Origin: CSP1-5 sp964558395 | Lineage (GTDB): Bacteria > Methylomirabilota > Methylomirabilia > Methylomirabilales > CSP1-5 | DNA: 64,000 nucleotides | Assembly: GCA_964558395.1 (NCBI GenBank) | Contig: CAZLDS010000004.1 | Location: 1 to 64,000, forward strand | Direction: 5' to 3' | Shown here: in pieces, positions 7,920 to 15,832 of the stretch | Layout of the letters: each line of letters opens with the position of its first letter | Numbering within the stretch: the first letter of the stretch is position 1 | Position numbers and translations under genes: made by a program | The notes under the pieces: generated by a model | What the model saw: only the letters and a program-made list of their open reading frames with translations | The model's database searches: none | What the model was told of the DNA's origin: nothing

Positions 7920-8702
7920 TCACGGGCCTACGACCACGGTGAGCCTGGCCAGGCCGAAGTTGGCGTTGGACGGGTCCATCGCCAGTACTTCCAACTCCGC
8001 CGGTCCCGTGCTGTCCAGCACCACCTGCCCGGCGAAGGTGCTCCTTTGCCCGGCGTACGAGAGGGGCACCTCCCTCAGGACCTGGCCATCTCGGAGCGCC
8101 CGCGCGACCACGCGGATCTTCTTCGCGTCCCAGAGCCCTCCGGGCTCGGTGGGGCACCCTCAGGTCATCGTCACGGTCGCCCGAACTTCGACCGGGGAAC
8201 GGACGGACACGCGTGCGTCCGCTGCGGGGGACAGGAGGTCTACCGTAAACCCGTGGATCTCCAAAATGATCCCTTCGCCCAGCACATCCTGGCCGGGGAC
8301 CAAGAGCAAAGTCTTCGACACGCGCTGAGTGGACTGCGGGGTTCCCAGGGGCCCCTCGGCCGTGACCTCGACGATGGTCGGCCGCTCGAGTGTCAGCGTC
8401 GCAAGAAAACCTGCCGTCCCAGCGGTGTCAAAGATTGTCGCCCCCCGGGCGCGGGGCCGGACCATGATCAGATCGGTGCTTCCGGTCCCCCCCTTCTGTA
8501 TACCCTCGGCCAGGACGGTGCCGCTCGCCGCGTCCCGAATGGTGATTCGGGCCCCGCCCACGTTTGTCCCTATCACCTTGGCGTCCCGCGAGACGGCCCG
8601 CACCATGACCTTGGTCGGGATCCCCTCTCCAGCTCGGGTCAGCCCGGCCATGACCAAGACAAACAGCGCGGCTGTGCCGCTTAACCAGCCGTTCCTCCTC
8701 AT
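7920..8702 (-). CDS. secreted Ig-like domain protein with in-frame TGA, candidate selenoprotein
   Basis: The ATG at 8702 follows AGGAGGTCGCCG and starts a signal peptide (MRRNGWLSGTAALFVLVMAG). The frame is open for 180 codons, meets one TGA at 8160-8162, and continues in the same frame for 79 more codons to the stop at 7920. Both halves read as one beta-sandwich protein. The join is TVTMT-TGA-GCPTEPGGLWDA, so the TGA is codon 181 with a Cys two residues on. A perfect six-pair hairpin GAGCCC-GGA-GGGCTC begins 13 bases after the TGA, with G first in its loop. This fits a bacterial SECIS. Alternatives are a nonsense mutation or sequencing error in a Cys or Trp codon. Function unknown; exported. 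Confidence 0.6.
8133..8147 (-). promoter_or_regulatory. candidate bacterial SECIS hairpin in the Ig-like gene
   Basis: On the minus-strand mRNA, GAGCCC pairs perfectly with GGGCTC around a GGA loop. The first loop G is 19 bases after the A of the TGA. Known bacterial SECIS elements have a short apical loop with a G in the first two positions, placed roughly 16-37 bases from the UGA. The stem is short and GC-rich, so chance is possible. Confidence 0.45.
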
Positions 8703-8823
8703 CGGCGACCTCCTATATACTGGTCCCTGATTTCTTCGACGTGTCCGGCCACTTCCGGGAACAGAACCCCTCATTTAAGAAAATGGGTGCGACGGCAAAC
8801 TTCCCAAGACTCGCCCGGCCACA

Positions 8824-9240
8824 TCAGAAGTACTGACAGTGATCCGCTTTGACTGCCTTCTCGTTCAAGAACCAGACAGAGTCCACTATCCCATCGGCCT
8901 CTGGAATCAGGTTCGTCTCGCTGACATCCAACGTAGCGGCTGCGATGCGGCAGCCATAGAGATTGACCTTGCCTGTCTTCTTCAGCAGCTTGATGAAATC
9001 GTAGATCTCGACAGGGTTACCGTCACGTCCCAGCCGCTCTCGCAGCCACGGTTCTTCGGCGGCGTGACGCCCGTCGATCTTGAGTGATCGTACGCCCCCC
9101 TCTGTGAGCGCCCGTACAGCCCAGTTCACAAACAGGATATCCACCTGAACGCCTTGTCTCGCCTGGACATAAGCGAAGGTCAGCGGGGTGAGGAAACGGT
9201 CGTAGCCGTCATCCCGAATCACAATGGCCATGCTCTTCAT
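8824..9240 (-). CDS. DsrE/DsrF-like family protein
   Basis: A 138-residue cytoplasmic protein. It has the N-terminal beta-alpha pattern MAIVIRDDGYDRFLTPLTFAYVQARQGVQV typical of DsrE-like sulfur-carrier folds, a lone central Cys in VNLYGCRIAAATLDV (about residue 94), and a C-terminal Cys near the end. GGGGGGAGGGCGCG precedes the ATG. Members of this family carry or transfer sulfur or bind small thiols in sulfur metabolism, tRNA thiolation or unknown roles. The Cys in the Y-G-C-R segment sits where the functional Cys of many members lies. No other sulfur genes are adjacent. Confidence 0.75.
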   Translation of the reverse strand: MKSMAIVIRDDGYDRFLTPLTFAYVQARQGVQVDILFVNWAVRALTEGGVRSLKIDGRHAAEEPWLRERLGRDGNPVEIYDFIKLLKKTGKVNLYGCRIAAATLDVSETNLIPEADGIVDSVWFLNEKAVKADHCQYF

Positions 9241-9267
9241 CGCGCCCTCCCCCCGTGGTCTTTTGGG

Positions 9268-9735
9268 TCATTTTGTCTTTGTCACGATCAGTTCTATCGC
9301 TTCGAGTTTTTCCGTTTTCGTGTAGTTGAGCCGCACAGAATATGTCGAGCCGAGGTCCTTCTGTGCTGCACCTTCCATTTCATTTTTCAGTTCATCTGTC
9401 ATTGGGGGAAGGCTACCGACCGGAAAATAGTGGTCAACGACAAGCGTGTCTGGCGGGTCATAATCGTTCTGATACAGAGGCCGAATGGAAAGGCCGATGC
9501 CATTTGATGGATCGAACCCAATGATCTGGGTCCCCGTGTCATGTTTCGTCGATCTCACCAGCCAGCTACGGGGGAAAAATGTCTTGGATTGTTGCTCCCA
9601 CACCGGTCGTGTCAAGCTGAAGACATAATCAGTGTCCCGCTTGCTAATAATAGTTCCCTGGGCCTCACCCCCGTCCCCAACGCGTGAGAGGCCGACCACC
9701 AGGAGGACAGTGAGGCAGGCAACAATCGTTTTCAT
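9268..9735 (-). CDS. secreted hypothetical protein
   Basis: A 155-residue protein from the ATG at 9735, beginning MKTIVACLTVLLVVGLSRVGDGGEA: a standard signal peptide with likely cleavage after Gly-Gly-Glu-Ala. AAGAGGTGG lies about 11 bases upstream. The mature domain is a mix of strands (YVFSLTRPVW, SWLVRSTKHD, QIIGFDPSNGIGLSIRP) and ends in a Thr/Lys-rich tail. No motif recognised. Two genes follow it on the minus strand (DsrE-like, Ig-like), all exported or redox-related, but spacing does not prove an operon. Confidence 0.6.
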   Translation of the reverse strand: MKTIVACLTVLLVVGLSRVGDGGEAQGTIISKRDTDYVFSLTRPVWEQQSKTFFPRSWLVRSTKHDTGTQIIGFDPSNGIGLSIRPLYQNDYDPPDTLVVDHYFPVGSLPPMTDELKNEMEGAAQKDLGSTYSVRLNYTKTEKLEAIELIVTKTK

Positions 9736-9839
9736 CGCTCGAAAGCCACCTCTTGCCCCGCCGTGCTCCGCACCCTTGAACGGCACAATCCTCGATCTCG
9801 CATCGCCTCAACCCTGCCCTGACCCTCCCTCTGCGTTCC

Positions 9840-10256
9840 TCATCGGGCTCGACGCACCACCCAGAGAAACTTGCAGGTATCGGTCGTCGACCCCGAGCAG
9901 GCGAACAGGAGCTCCTTCCCTACGAACTCGGCGCTCCCGCCGAGGTGACCGCCGGCGACGCGCGGCAGGTCGAGCAGCAGCTTCCCGTCGACCCCGATCT
10001 GCACGTCGCACTCCCCTAAGTTCTGAACCGACACGTAGCCCCGGGTCCTCTTCAGGAACTTGTGGAACACGCGCTTCTCGCCGCAGAGACTCTGATGTTG
10101 CAGCGGACCGGCGATCACTTGGCCGCTCGCCAGAGCCTGCAGCTTTGCGGCTTCCAGACCCGGTTCAAGGGCAACGGCTGCGAGCCCGACCGTCCGGCCC
10201 ACCGCCTTGGCTCGCGTCTTCGTTCTGCTCGGCACCGCCTTCGCTCGATCAGTCAC
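9840..10256 (-). CDS. hypothetical protein with basic N-terminus
   Basis: A 138-residue protein starting at the GTG at 10256, which has an excellent AAGGAGG five bases upstream; the ATG at 10307 has none. The first 35 residues are rich in Ala, Arg and Lys (TDRAKAVPSRTKTRAKAVGR), like a DNA- or RNA-binding tail. The rest is a compact beta-rich domain (RGYVSVQNLGECDVQIGVDGKLL...VGKELLFACSG) with three Cys residues. No family recognised. Confidence 0.55.
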   Translation of the reverse strand: MTDRAKAVPSRTKTRAKAVGRTVGLAAVALEPGLEAAKLQALASGQVIAGPLQHQSLCGEKRVFHKFLKRTRGYVSVQNLGECDVQIGVDGKLLLDLPRVAGGHLGGSAEFVGKELLFACSGSTTDTCKFLWVVRRAR

Positions 10257-10351
10257 AAGATCCTCCTTGCGGACTCGATGCTGCGTTAGTCCCGCCCCAC
10301 TCCTCACAGGCTCGCCATCTTATCATTCATCTATTCAGCCCTGCCCCCTGT

Positions 10352-10446
10352 CCTTTCATCCAGCCCTCGACCCTCAACTCTCAACCTTCGATGCGCCTCG
10401 CTATCCCTTCAGTCACCTATTCAACCCTGACCCTCTCAGCCTCCGC
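10352..10446. repeat. intergenic repeat material
   Basis: The text CCCTCGACCCTCAACTCTCA is the reverse complement of the TTGAGAGTCGAGAG-type repeats seen at 6774, 15451, 16449 and 16997. It continues into CAACCCTGACCCTCTCAG, related to the ACCTGACCCTCTCGCC block at 1833 and 11826. It fills the gap between the hypothetical gene at 9840 and the SDR gene end at 10457. Confidence 0.5.
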
Positions 10447-10456
10447 TGTTAACAGC

Positions 10457-11206
10457 TTACACTTGTGCGAAGCCGCCATCCACAAACAATTCCGTTCCGG
10501 TGATGTAGCTGCTGTCGTCCGATGCGAGAAACACCACGGCCTTCGCGACCTCACTGGGTGTACCCAGCCTGCCGAGCGGAACAGTGTGGGGAATCATCCT
10601 CAAGCGTTCTTGCCCCGCTTCTGTGGACGCCAGCAGGTCACTCAGCCCGGGCGTATCAATGGAGCCTGGGCTGACTGCGTTCACGCGAATGCGGCGATCC
10701 TTTAAGTCCGCCGTCCATGTCCGCGCCAACGAACGCACGGCAGCTTTTGTGGCGCTATACACACTATTCGCCGAAAACCCTCTGCTGGCGACGATGGACG
10801 CATTCAGGATAATAGAGGTAGCATCCGGCATCAGCGGAAGCGCCTTCTGCACCGTGAAAAAGAGGCCTTTCACATTGATGTTGAACATCGAGTCATAGTA
10901 CTCCTCAGTTACCGTGTTGAGGGGGCCATACTTCACAACACCGGCATTGGCGAACACAATATCGAGCTTGCCCTTCTCCCGCTTGATTTGTGCGAAAAGG
11001 CGATCAAGATCACCAAGGTTCGACACGTCTCCTTGTACGCCGGTGATATTTCGTCCGATCCCATTTACCGCCGCAGCCAACTCCGGCTCACGGCGCCCCG
11101 TTATGAAGACGTACGCGCCTTCGTTCACAAACTGCTTCGCCGTCGCAAGGCCAATACCGCTATTGCCACCCGTAATGAGTGCAATTTTTCCCTCAAGCTT
11201 ACCCAT
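10457..11206 (-). CDS. SDR family NAD(P)-dependent oxidoreductase
   Basis: A 249-residue classical short-chain dehydrogenase from the ATG at 11206, with AAGGAG six bases upstream. It has the cofactor motif TGGNSGIG near residue 12, NAG in VFANAGVV near 88, the catalytic Ser in ILNASIVAS, and Tyr-X3-Lys as YSATKAA near 153. The C-terminal VSPGSIDTPG and SSYITGTELFVDGG blocks are also typical. The substrate cannot be inferred. The acidic/Arg pattern after the second beta strand (ITGRREPEL) suggests NADPH. It stands alone between repeat-rich gaps. Confidence 0.93.
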   Translation of the reverse strand: MGKLEGKIALITGGNSGIGLATAKQFVNEGAYVFITGRREPELAAAVNGIGRNITGVQGDVSNLGDLDRLFAQIKREKGKLDIVFANAGVVKYGPLNTVTEEYYDSMFNINVKGLFFTVQKALPLMPDATSIILNASIVASRGFSANSVYSATKAAVRSLARTWTADLKDRRIRVNAVSPGSIDTPGLSDLLASTEAGQERLRMIPHTVPLGRLGTPSEVAKAVVFLASDDSSYITGTELFVDGGFAQV

Positions 11207-11257
11207 GTATTTCTCCTTGGTTGTCACTTTTTCCGCTGTTTTTGGTCGAACGAAGTC

Positions 11258-11701
11258 TTATGTCTCGCTTGCGGGAAACAGACCAGCCCACCCCTTTGTG
11301 GGCCTTTGCTGTTGAACAAACGTTGCCTTTTCTCGAGCAAAGCACTGCATGGTCAGGTTCGAAAAGTCTCCCTGGTTGCGTGGATACTCTACATATTCAA
11401 CCACGTCCTTGCCTCGAACAAAGAGCAACAGCGCAATACCGTCGTTCGAGTGAATCGACGTCCGTGACTCCACGTTCCAATCAAAACCCAGTATCGTCCG
11501 AACTTCTTTGTTACCCGTGTACGGGCCGAGGATGCACACCCTTTCCCATGGTCTTGGGACCGCTTCCGCGAGATTGACTTTTGTCCTTCCACTCGCCTCA
11601 CATTGGCGCGCAATCGCGGTAGACGTCTCGCTCGATGTCAGTCCGCACGCGACCAGGGGCAGAAAGGCGACCAGCCAGATTGTATATCTCATCTTTGCCA
11701 T
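11258..11701 (-). CDS. putative lipoprotein of unknown function
   Basis: A 147-residue protein with a signal peptide ending in the lipobox LVAC (Cys19), so it is probably lipid-anchored. The mature part has three further Cys residues (QCEASGR, RVCILGPY, TMQCFARE), which may form a disulfide, and a beta-rich centre (GIALLLFVRGKDVVEYVEYPR). The pattern resembles small periplasmic lipoproteins near cell-wall genes, but no named family is recognised. An ATG three codons into the protein is an alternative start. Confidence 0.6.
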   Translation of the reverse strand: MAKMRYTIWLVAFLPLVACGLTSSETSTAIARQCEASGRTKVNLAEAVPRPWERVCILGPYTGNKEVRTILGFDWNVESRTSIHSNDGIALLLFVRGKDVVEYVEYPRNQGDFSNLTMQCFAREKATFVQQQRPTKGWAGLFPASET

Positions 11702-11782
11702 TCATCGTGGTCGTCGACGAGCGTTTGGATATGTCGCTGCAACAGATCGAAGGCGATCGTCATCTCTGCCTCCGGACTGTCT

Positions 11783-11842
11783 TGCAGCCTATTTCCCCTT
11801 CAGTCGAGAGTTGAGAGAGATTCAAGACCTGACCCTCTCGCC
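11783..11842. repeat. composite intergenic repeat
   Basis: GCAGCCTATTTCCCCTTCAG and TCGAGAGTTGAGAG are joined directly to GATTCAAGACCTGACCCTCT. At 1700-1847 the same two outer blocks are separated by about 90 bases, so the family is modular. It lies immediately before the stop codon of the ATC-hydrolase-like gene on the minus strand. Confidence 0.6.
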
Positions 11843-11859
11843 ACTCACTATGGGCACGC

Positions 11860-12576
11860 TCAATTCTTCTGTATCCGATCGATCGTCTCTTGTACTTCAG
11901 GGGTTTTCGACGTAATCCGCGTTGCCGCGCCCTTCTTGAATCTGAAGTCGCAGTGGTCGCAGCCATCCGCCAAGGTCTGGGTCCGGATGAGACCCCAGCC
12001 GAGTGCGTTGCTCAGTGGGATGTCTGACATGCAGACGTAAGGGGCAAACTCTGGTGCGCCGAGCTTCTTCGCGAGTTCCAAGTTTCCGCAACCCACGTAA
12101 TCCACGCCAACATCGAAGTCATGCCCGTCGCCGATAACGTACCGCACCTCGAAGGCGCCGAACCGAGGCTGCTCCTTCTGCTGCGCACGTCGCCGTATCC
12201 TCCGCTTCGCCACCGGTGAAAACATAAGCCACCTGAACAGCCAGGCTTTCCACCTGGGAAACGCTTTCATCCGCAGTCGTATCCCCTCGTGACAGATCTC
12301 CCACGCCTCGGATGCGGTCTTACCGTGCTTCTTCATGGCCTTGTAGACCGCCACTTCCTGGGCGGTAACACGGAGGAAGCCATTCAGCATCCTCGCCCTT
12401 GCACCCCTGATTCTGGGTATCTGCGGGATAATTCCCTCGTACTCCTGCCGTGCATCACGAGAGAGCGCATCAGCGGTTACTTCGCCGTAGCGTGCAGTGG
12501 CAAAGCCTTTGACGAGTTGCGCCGTGCGGTCAAAGTCCCGCAACAGCTTGTTCTTCTGCGACCTGTACTCACCCAT
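11860..12576 (-). CDS. L-2-amino-thiazoline-4-carboxylic acid hydrolase family protein
   Basis: A 238-residue soluble protein. The C-terminal part has the family pattern: DVGVDYVGCGNLELAKKLGA, then PYVCMSDIPLSNALGWGLIRTQTLADGCDHCDFRF, with Cys residues at about 178, 197, 219 and 222. The prototype opens the thiazoline ring on the way from ATC to L-cysteine. Many homologues occur in bacteria that lack that pathway, so the real substrate is open. The N-terminal half is helical and basic. It is not near other cysteine genes. Confidence 0.75.
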   Translation of the reverse strand: MGEYRSQKNKLLRDFDRTAQLVKGFATARYGEVTADALSRDARQEYEGIIPQIPRIRGARARMLNGFLRVTAQEVAVYKAMKKHGKTASEAWEICHEGIRLRMKAFPRWKAWLFRWLMFSPVAKRRIRRRAQQKEQPRFGAFEVRYVIGDGHDFDVGVDYVGCGNLELAKKLGAPEFAPYVCMSDIPLSNALGWGLIRTQTLADGCDHCDFRFKKGAATRITSKTPEVQETIDRIQKN

Positions 12577-12710
12577 TCAACAGCTCTTCGGCACCGCTCC
12601 CTGGGCTCTTTCCGTGGCCCACCCGACAACCCGCCTAGGCCCCTGGTGTGAATCCGAGCACGATGTCAAAGCGTGCCGCCAGCTCGCCGATTCGTGACTC
12701 TTCCAAAAAA

Positions 12711-13106
12711 CTAGCTTGTCCCCTTTTTCCCCCAGTAAATACGCGCCCGAGCGATCCGGTCTTCTTTTAGGTGGTAAACGGCGGCCATCCCCATGCTTGC
12801 CTCGTCCCCCTTCTTCATGGGCCCGAGCAAGAAACCCGGCAGGTCCTTTTCGGCATGGATGACGCAATCCAATTCCACGGCCGTCACGCCGGGTTTCATA
12901 ACAATGGTTTGGGGTATCAGCTCAATTTTCACATCTTGAGTGGTTTGCTTTAAAAAGCCAATGATCTCTTTCCGACCACGCACCTGGATTTTCGGGTTCT
13001 CAAACGTCGCGTCTTCCGTGTAGAAGCCATTGACAAAATCTTCGAAACGCCTGTCATTGTGCGTATCAAAGTAGTCATTCCAGTATTTTTCATCAATCCG
13101 TCGCAT
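12711..13106 (-). CDS. SnoaL/NTF2-like domain protein
   Basis: A 131-residue cone-fold protein: helical start (YWNDYFDTHNDRRFEDFVNGFYTEDATFENP), then GRKEIIGFLKQT and four long strands ending ARIYWGKKG. This is the layout of the SnoaL/limonene-epoxide-hydrolase/NTF2-like group, usually small-molecule enzymes or binding proteins. AAAGGCGACGATC precedes the ATG. After the stop another frame stays open for 25 codons (SFLEESRIGELAARFDIVLG) and looks protein-like. A one-base slip in the A/G run at about 12722-12735 may have shortened the protein. Confidence 0.75.
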   Translation of the reverse strand: MRRIDEKYWNDYFDTHNDRRFEDFVNGFYTEDATFENPKIQVRGRKEIIGFLKQTTQDVKIELIPQTIVMKPGVTAVELDCVIHAEKDLPGFLLGPMKKGDEASMGMAAVYHLKEDRIARARIYWGKKGTS

Positions 13107-13125
13107 GATCGTCGCCTTTCGCTAA

Positions 13126-13225
13126 NNNNNNNNNNNNNNNNNNNNNNNNNNNNNNNNNNNNNNNNNNNNNNNNNNNNNNNNNNNNNNNNNNNNNNNNNNN
13201 NNNNNNNNNNNNNNNNNNNNNNNNN
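13126..13225. other. assembly gap of 100 N
   Basis: Exactly 100 undetermined bases, the conventional placeholder for a scaffold join of unknown length. It cuts the oxidoreductase gene on its right. Linkage between the left 13 kb and the rest depends on the scaffolding. Confidence 0.99.
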
Positions 13226-13704
13226 AGGCGGAGCGTGTCGTCGATCCCCTGGAGCGCCGTCAAGCCCGTCGACACGGCCGCGGCCGCCCGCAGCAGGTCG
13301 AGGCGCCGCGGCACATGTGCGACGTGTTCGGCGTCCACCGCCACGTATTCCGCGTAGAAGCCTCCGTGCGGCTTGGAAATGTCGAGGGCGTAGACCCGGT
13401 CGCCGATGCGGAAGCGGCGGACACGTGGTCCCTTCCGTACGACGATTCCCGCGCCGTCGATCCCAGGGATGAGAGGGAATCTGGAACGCCCGGCGGGCTG
13501 CCAGGTGCCGTCCCGTATTGACGCGTCCCACCCGCCGACACCAGCCGCGTGGAGCGCGATAAGCACCTCGTGCGATTTGGGTTTGGCCACCGGAAGCGTG
13601 CGGAGCCTCAGCGCCGACGGCGGACCGAACCGGTCGACAGCGGCGGCCCGCATGGTTACCGGCACTGTTGGTGCTCGAGGTCGTGTCGCGCCTCGGATCG
13701 CCAT
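13226..13704 (-). CDS. zinc-type alcohol dehydrogenase/quinone oxidoreductase, cut by gap
   Basis: About 160 N-terminal residues of a medium-chain dehydrogenase: RAAAVDRFGPPSALRLRTLPVAKPK, VLIALHAAGVGGWDASIRDG, PLIPGIDGAGIVVRKGPRVRRFRIGDRVYAL and GGFYAEYVAVDAEHVAHVP. The zinc-binding Cys/Glu pattern of alcohol dehydrogenases is absent (WDASIRDG), which points to the zinc-free quinone-oxidoreductase subgroup. The nucleotide-binding domain lies in or beyond the gap. AGGAGAGG stands nine bases before the ATG at 13704; an ATG at 13653 is the alternative. Confidence 0.85.
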
Positions 13705-13859
13705 GGCTGAAATCCTCTCCTGGACTGCGTTACCGTGGGATTACAGTGCACGCCATAAAATCGGGGCCAAAGCCGAATTTCCTAACGTGAGGTCTTGACT
13801 CAACAGTCTCAACTCTCGATCTCTTGAGTACGGTGTCCGCCAAATCGGGGGCCGCTCAG

Positions 13860-14398
13860 CTAAACCTCCTTGGTAGGTTTGACTGACAACACTTCATTGT
13901 TGGTAAGGTTCCAGAACACGACCTCCGCAAACGGTGCCATCGCGTCAAACACGTCCTCATAGTCCTGTACTACCCATTCCCACTCTCTTCGGTCCATGAA
14001 GATTGCTCGGTATTCATTGACGTAAAAGGAAAGAACTAGTGGATGTCTTAAGTCATATCCAGTTCCTGCTTTATAAGCCTTGTCTCGGATTTTTTCAATC
14101 AGGCGACGTTTGTACTCCTCAATTTCCCCGTGGTCGAAGGCAATTCCTTCCCCGAACCAACGGCACTTAGTACTGGAATGTGTTCGTCAGGGACTGCAGA
14201 GTCTGAGAGATACGCCGAGGTTAATTCGACCCCGAAGTGCTCGTTGGTACGTTTGTCTCTAACAAAGTAATCGGGTCGTTCTCGCTTCTCAACAATCTCA
14301 AGTTCGCGACCAGCCGGCAGGCGGGCGTAGTGTTCGATAAACGAGTTAATCTCGTAGTCTTCCCGTTCGCCTTTGTCTGACCAATTTACAATAGCCAT
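13860..14398 (-). pseudogene. frameshifted hypothetical gene
   Basis: Two minus-strand frames make up one protein-like text. From the ATG at 14398 it reads MAIVNWSDKGEREDYEINSF and on to SDSAVPDEHIP. From about 14180 the coding frame switches to one reading RWFGEGIAFDHGEIEEYKRR and ending PTKEV at 13860. A one-base indel at about 14150-14180 would rejoin them into about 179 residues. The N-terminal part (RPDYFVRDKRTNEHFGVELTSAY) resembles a nuclease-like or restriction-fold core, but this is only suggestive. Base composition is clearly lower in GC than the neighbours. It is either a real pseudogene or an assembly error next to the gap. Confidence 0.55.
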
Positions 14399-14450
14399 AC
14401 TACCGAAATTTAATGAATGAATTAGGGTCGTGACAGAAAGTCGGATCCAA

Positions 14451-14498
14451 CACAATCAGCCACTTACCGGTCTAAAGGTGTCCGGTACCTTTAGCGCC
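14451..14498. repeat. REP-like palindromic repeat, best copy
   Basis: CACAATCAGCCACTTACC is followed by the palindrome AAAGGTGTCCGGTACCTTT and AGCGCC. The copy at 4494-4541 matches across the whole unit. The palindrome can form a six-pair hairpin on either strand. It lies between the frameshifted gene and the small ORF at 14508. Confidence 0.65.
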
Positions 14499-14507
14499 TC
14501 CGCGTTA

Positions 14508-14741
14508 TCAGGCGTCACGGCCCCATAATGCAGTAAGCAGCTTTTGCTTCAGTGTCCTTTGCTGCTGCCGGCGGTGAAGTGGAACTCCCATGTAAATGCG
14601 GTTTAGATCGGCGGGCTCGCTGTGGCCACCCGTGAATGGGAATGGCTCGACCGTCGGGTCCCACCAAACAACCTCAATCGGCGTGCCGGAAACGCCGCGT
14701 GCGGCCTCAATGCGGAGCATGAGGGCGGAGTGTGATTCCAT
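14508..14741 (-). CDS. small hypothetical protein
   Basis: A 77-residue basic soluble protein beginning MESHSALMLRIEAARG. A TTG four codons earlier (14753) is an alternative and would nearly touch the stop of the 27-residue membrane peptide upstream. It contains IEVVWWDPTVEPFPFTGGHSEP and a basic end (RRQQQRTLKQKLLTALWG). No family recognised and the ribosome binding site is weak. Its coupling to the peptide gene is the best argument that it is translated. Confidence 0.4.
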   Translation of the reverse strand: MESHSALMLRIEAARGVSGTPIEVVWWDPTVEPFPFTGGHSEPADLNRIYMGVPLHRRQQQRTLKQKLLTALWGRDA

Positions 14742-14753
14742 CCAACCAGTCAA

Positions 14754-14837
14754 TCATGATACGCGGTCGTAGGCGAGCCAGACTAGATACGTAAAGAAGG
14801 CGATGATCGCAGTAAGTACAACAAGAACGTTCGTCAT
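14754..14837 (-). CDS. 27-residue single-pass membrane peptide
   Basis: The ATG at 14837 opens MTNVLVVLTAIIAFFTYLVW followed by LAYDRVS and a TGA at 14754. It is one hydrophobic helix with a short charged end. GAAGG lies eight bases upstream. The stop overlaps the region of the next small gene's start, which suggests translational coupling. Toxin, regulator or assembly peptides have this form, but nothing more specific can be said. Confidence 0.4.
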   Translation of the reverse strand: MTNVLVVLTAIIAFFTYLVWLAYDRVS

Positions 14838-14887
14838 TGGTATGCCTTCGCCTCGCGCTCGAATTCACTCTTTCCCCACAAACCGAA

Positions 14888-14921
14888 AAGCACCGAGGGA
14901 AGCACGACCCGCCCGGTGCTT
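14888..14921 (-). terminator. probable intrinsic terminator of the DUF2845 gene
   Basis: AAGCACCG and CGGTGCTT form a perfect eight-pair stem. Read on the minus strand it is followed by TTTTCGG. It lies about 130 bases downstream of the stop of the DUF2845-type gene. Confidence 0.5.
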
Positions 14922-15053
14922 CAGAGTTTCCGGGGATCAAATTTCGACCAATACTGACGGTAACTTAAACCTCTTGTGTCGGTGTGTCAAGGAGTTTGGC
15001 TTCTGGAATAATCTGACGGGCGTAGAGGGGGCTTGAGGATGGGAAAAAAGCGT

Positions 15054-15434
15054 TCATTCGCACCGAGTCGGCCCCGTCCCATATCCCTCGGTGTCGATCC
15101 TCCGCAGTTCCCCTCCCTCAAAGGTCAGTAGATGGATCAGCCGACCGGACCCGCAGTTGTACATCAGGACCTCGGTCTGCTCGACCGTCTTGCTGAAACT
15201 TCCCTCGCGAGTCACGCGCCCCAGCCCCTCTTTGGTGGCGGTATCGCCAAAGGAACCGGTTTGCTCCTCTCTGATGACCCGACTCGACGTAGGCTCCCCA
15301 CACTTCGCAATGACGATATCAATAAAGTCCCCCCGGCTGATGATGCCCCCCTCACACCGAAAGGCGGAGGTGTTCGCTGCAAAAACCAGGATGGCCGTGC
15401 CGGCGATCACGATGGTCGTTACTGTTCGGGCCAT
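15054..15434 (-). CDS. DUF2845 domain secreted protein
   Basis: A 126-residue protein with a signal peptide (ARTVTTIVIAGTAILVFAANTSA). The mature part starts FRCEGGIISRGDFIDIVIAKCGEPT, the DUF2845 signature. A later YNCGSGRLIHLLTFEGGELRRIDTEGYG supplies a third Cys. GGAGAATTGCC precedes the ATG. The family is small, exported and of unknown function, often present in several copies per genome. The Cys pair at about 27 and 45 may be disulfide-bonded. Confidence 0.8.
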   Translation of the reverse strand: MARTVTTIVIAGTAILVFAANTSAFRCEGGIISRGDFIDIVIAKCGEPTSSRVIREEQTGSFGDTATKEGLGRVTREGSFSKTVEQTEVLMYNCGSGRLIHLLTFEGGELRRIDTEGYGTGPTRCE

Positions 15435-15832
15435 GGCAATTCTCCAAGACAGTCGAGAGTTGAGGGTCGAGAGTCACCGGAACTCAGGACCAAATGCTCA
15501 ATCCTCAGTCCTCAACGCTCAGTCCTGTACCCGACAGTCGAGAGTCGGGAGTTTCGCCTACTTGATATACGTCCCAAGCGCTTAAAGTATTTCTGCCACG
15601 GCCTTGTCCTGAGGTTCATTGCCGCATTTCCTATGGCTTGGGCGCAATATTGACAATAGGTTACGGGATTTGGGGAAGTCTGTCAATGGTTAGATAGTTG
15701 AGAGTGTATAGTTCAGAGTTGAGAGTCGTCGGAATGGAGACCCAAATGCTCAGTCCTCAGTCCTCAAGGCTCAGTCCTGGACCGAAAGGTCGAGTGCATT
15801 GGACATCGGACATCGGACCTCAGACCCCTACG
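15435..15832. repeat. repeat-filled intergenic stretch
   Basis: No gene is seen. Three repeat types alternate: AGTCGAGAGTTGAGGGTCGA (15451 and variants at 15536, 15692), CTCAGTCCTCA with AACGCTCAGTCCTG (15498-15525, again 15748-15781), and GGACATCGGACATCGGACCT (about 15801-15822). Fragments of the same three types fill the gaps at 16449, 16997, 17770-18020 and 23247. Between repeats there is a short AT-rich piece (15640-15690). Confidence 0.7.

Noticed and set aside
13093..13704. Long frames across the run of N
   Set aside because: They read through undetermined bases; only the part before the gap is supported.
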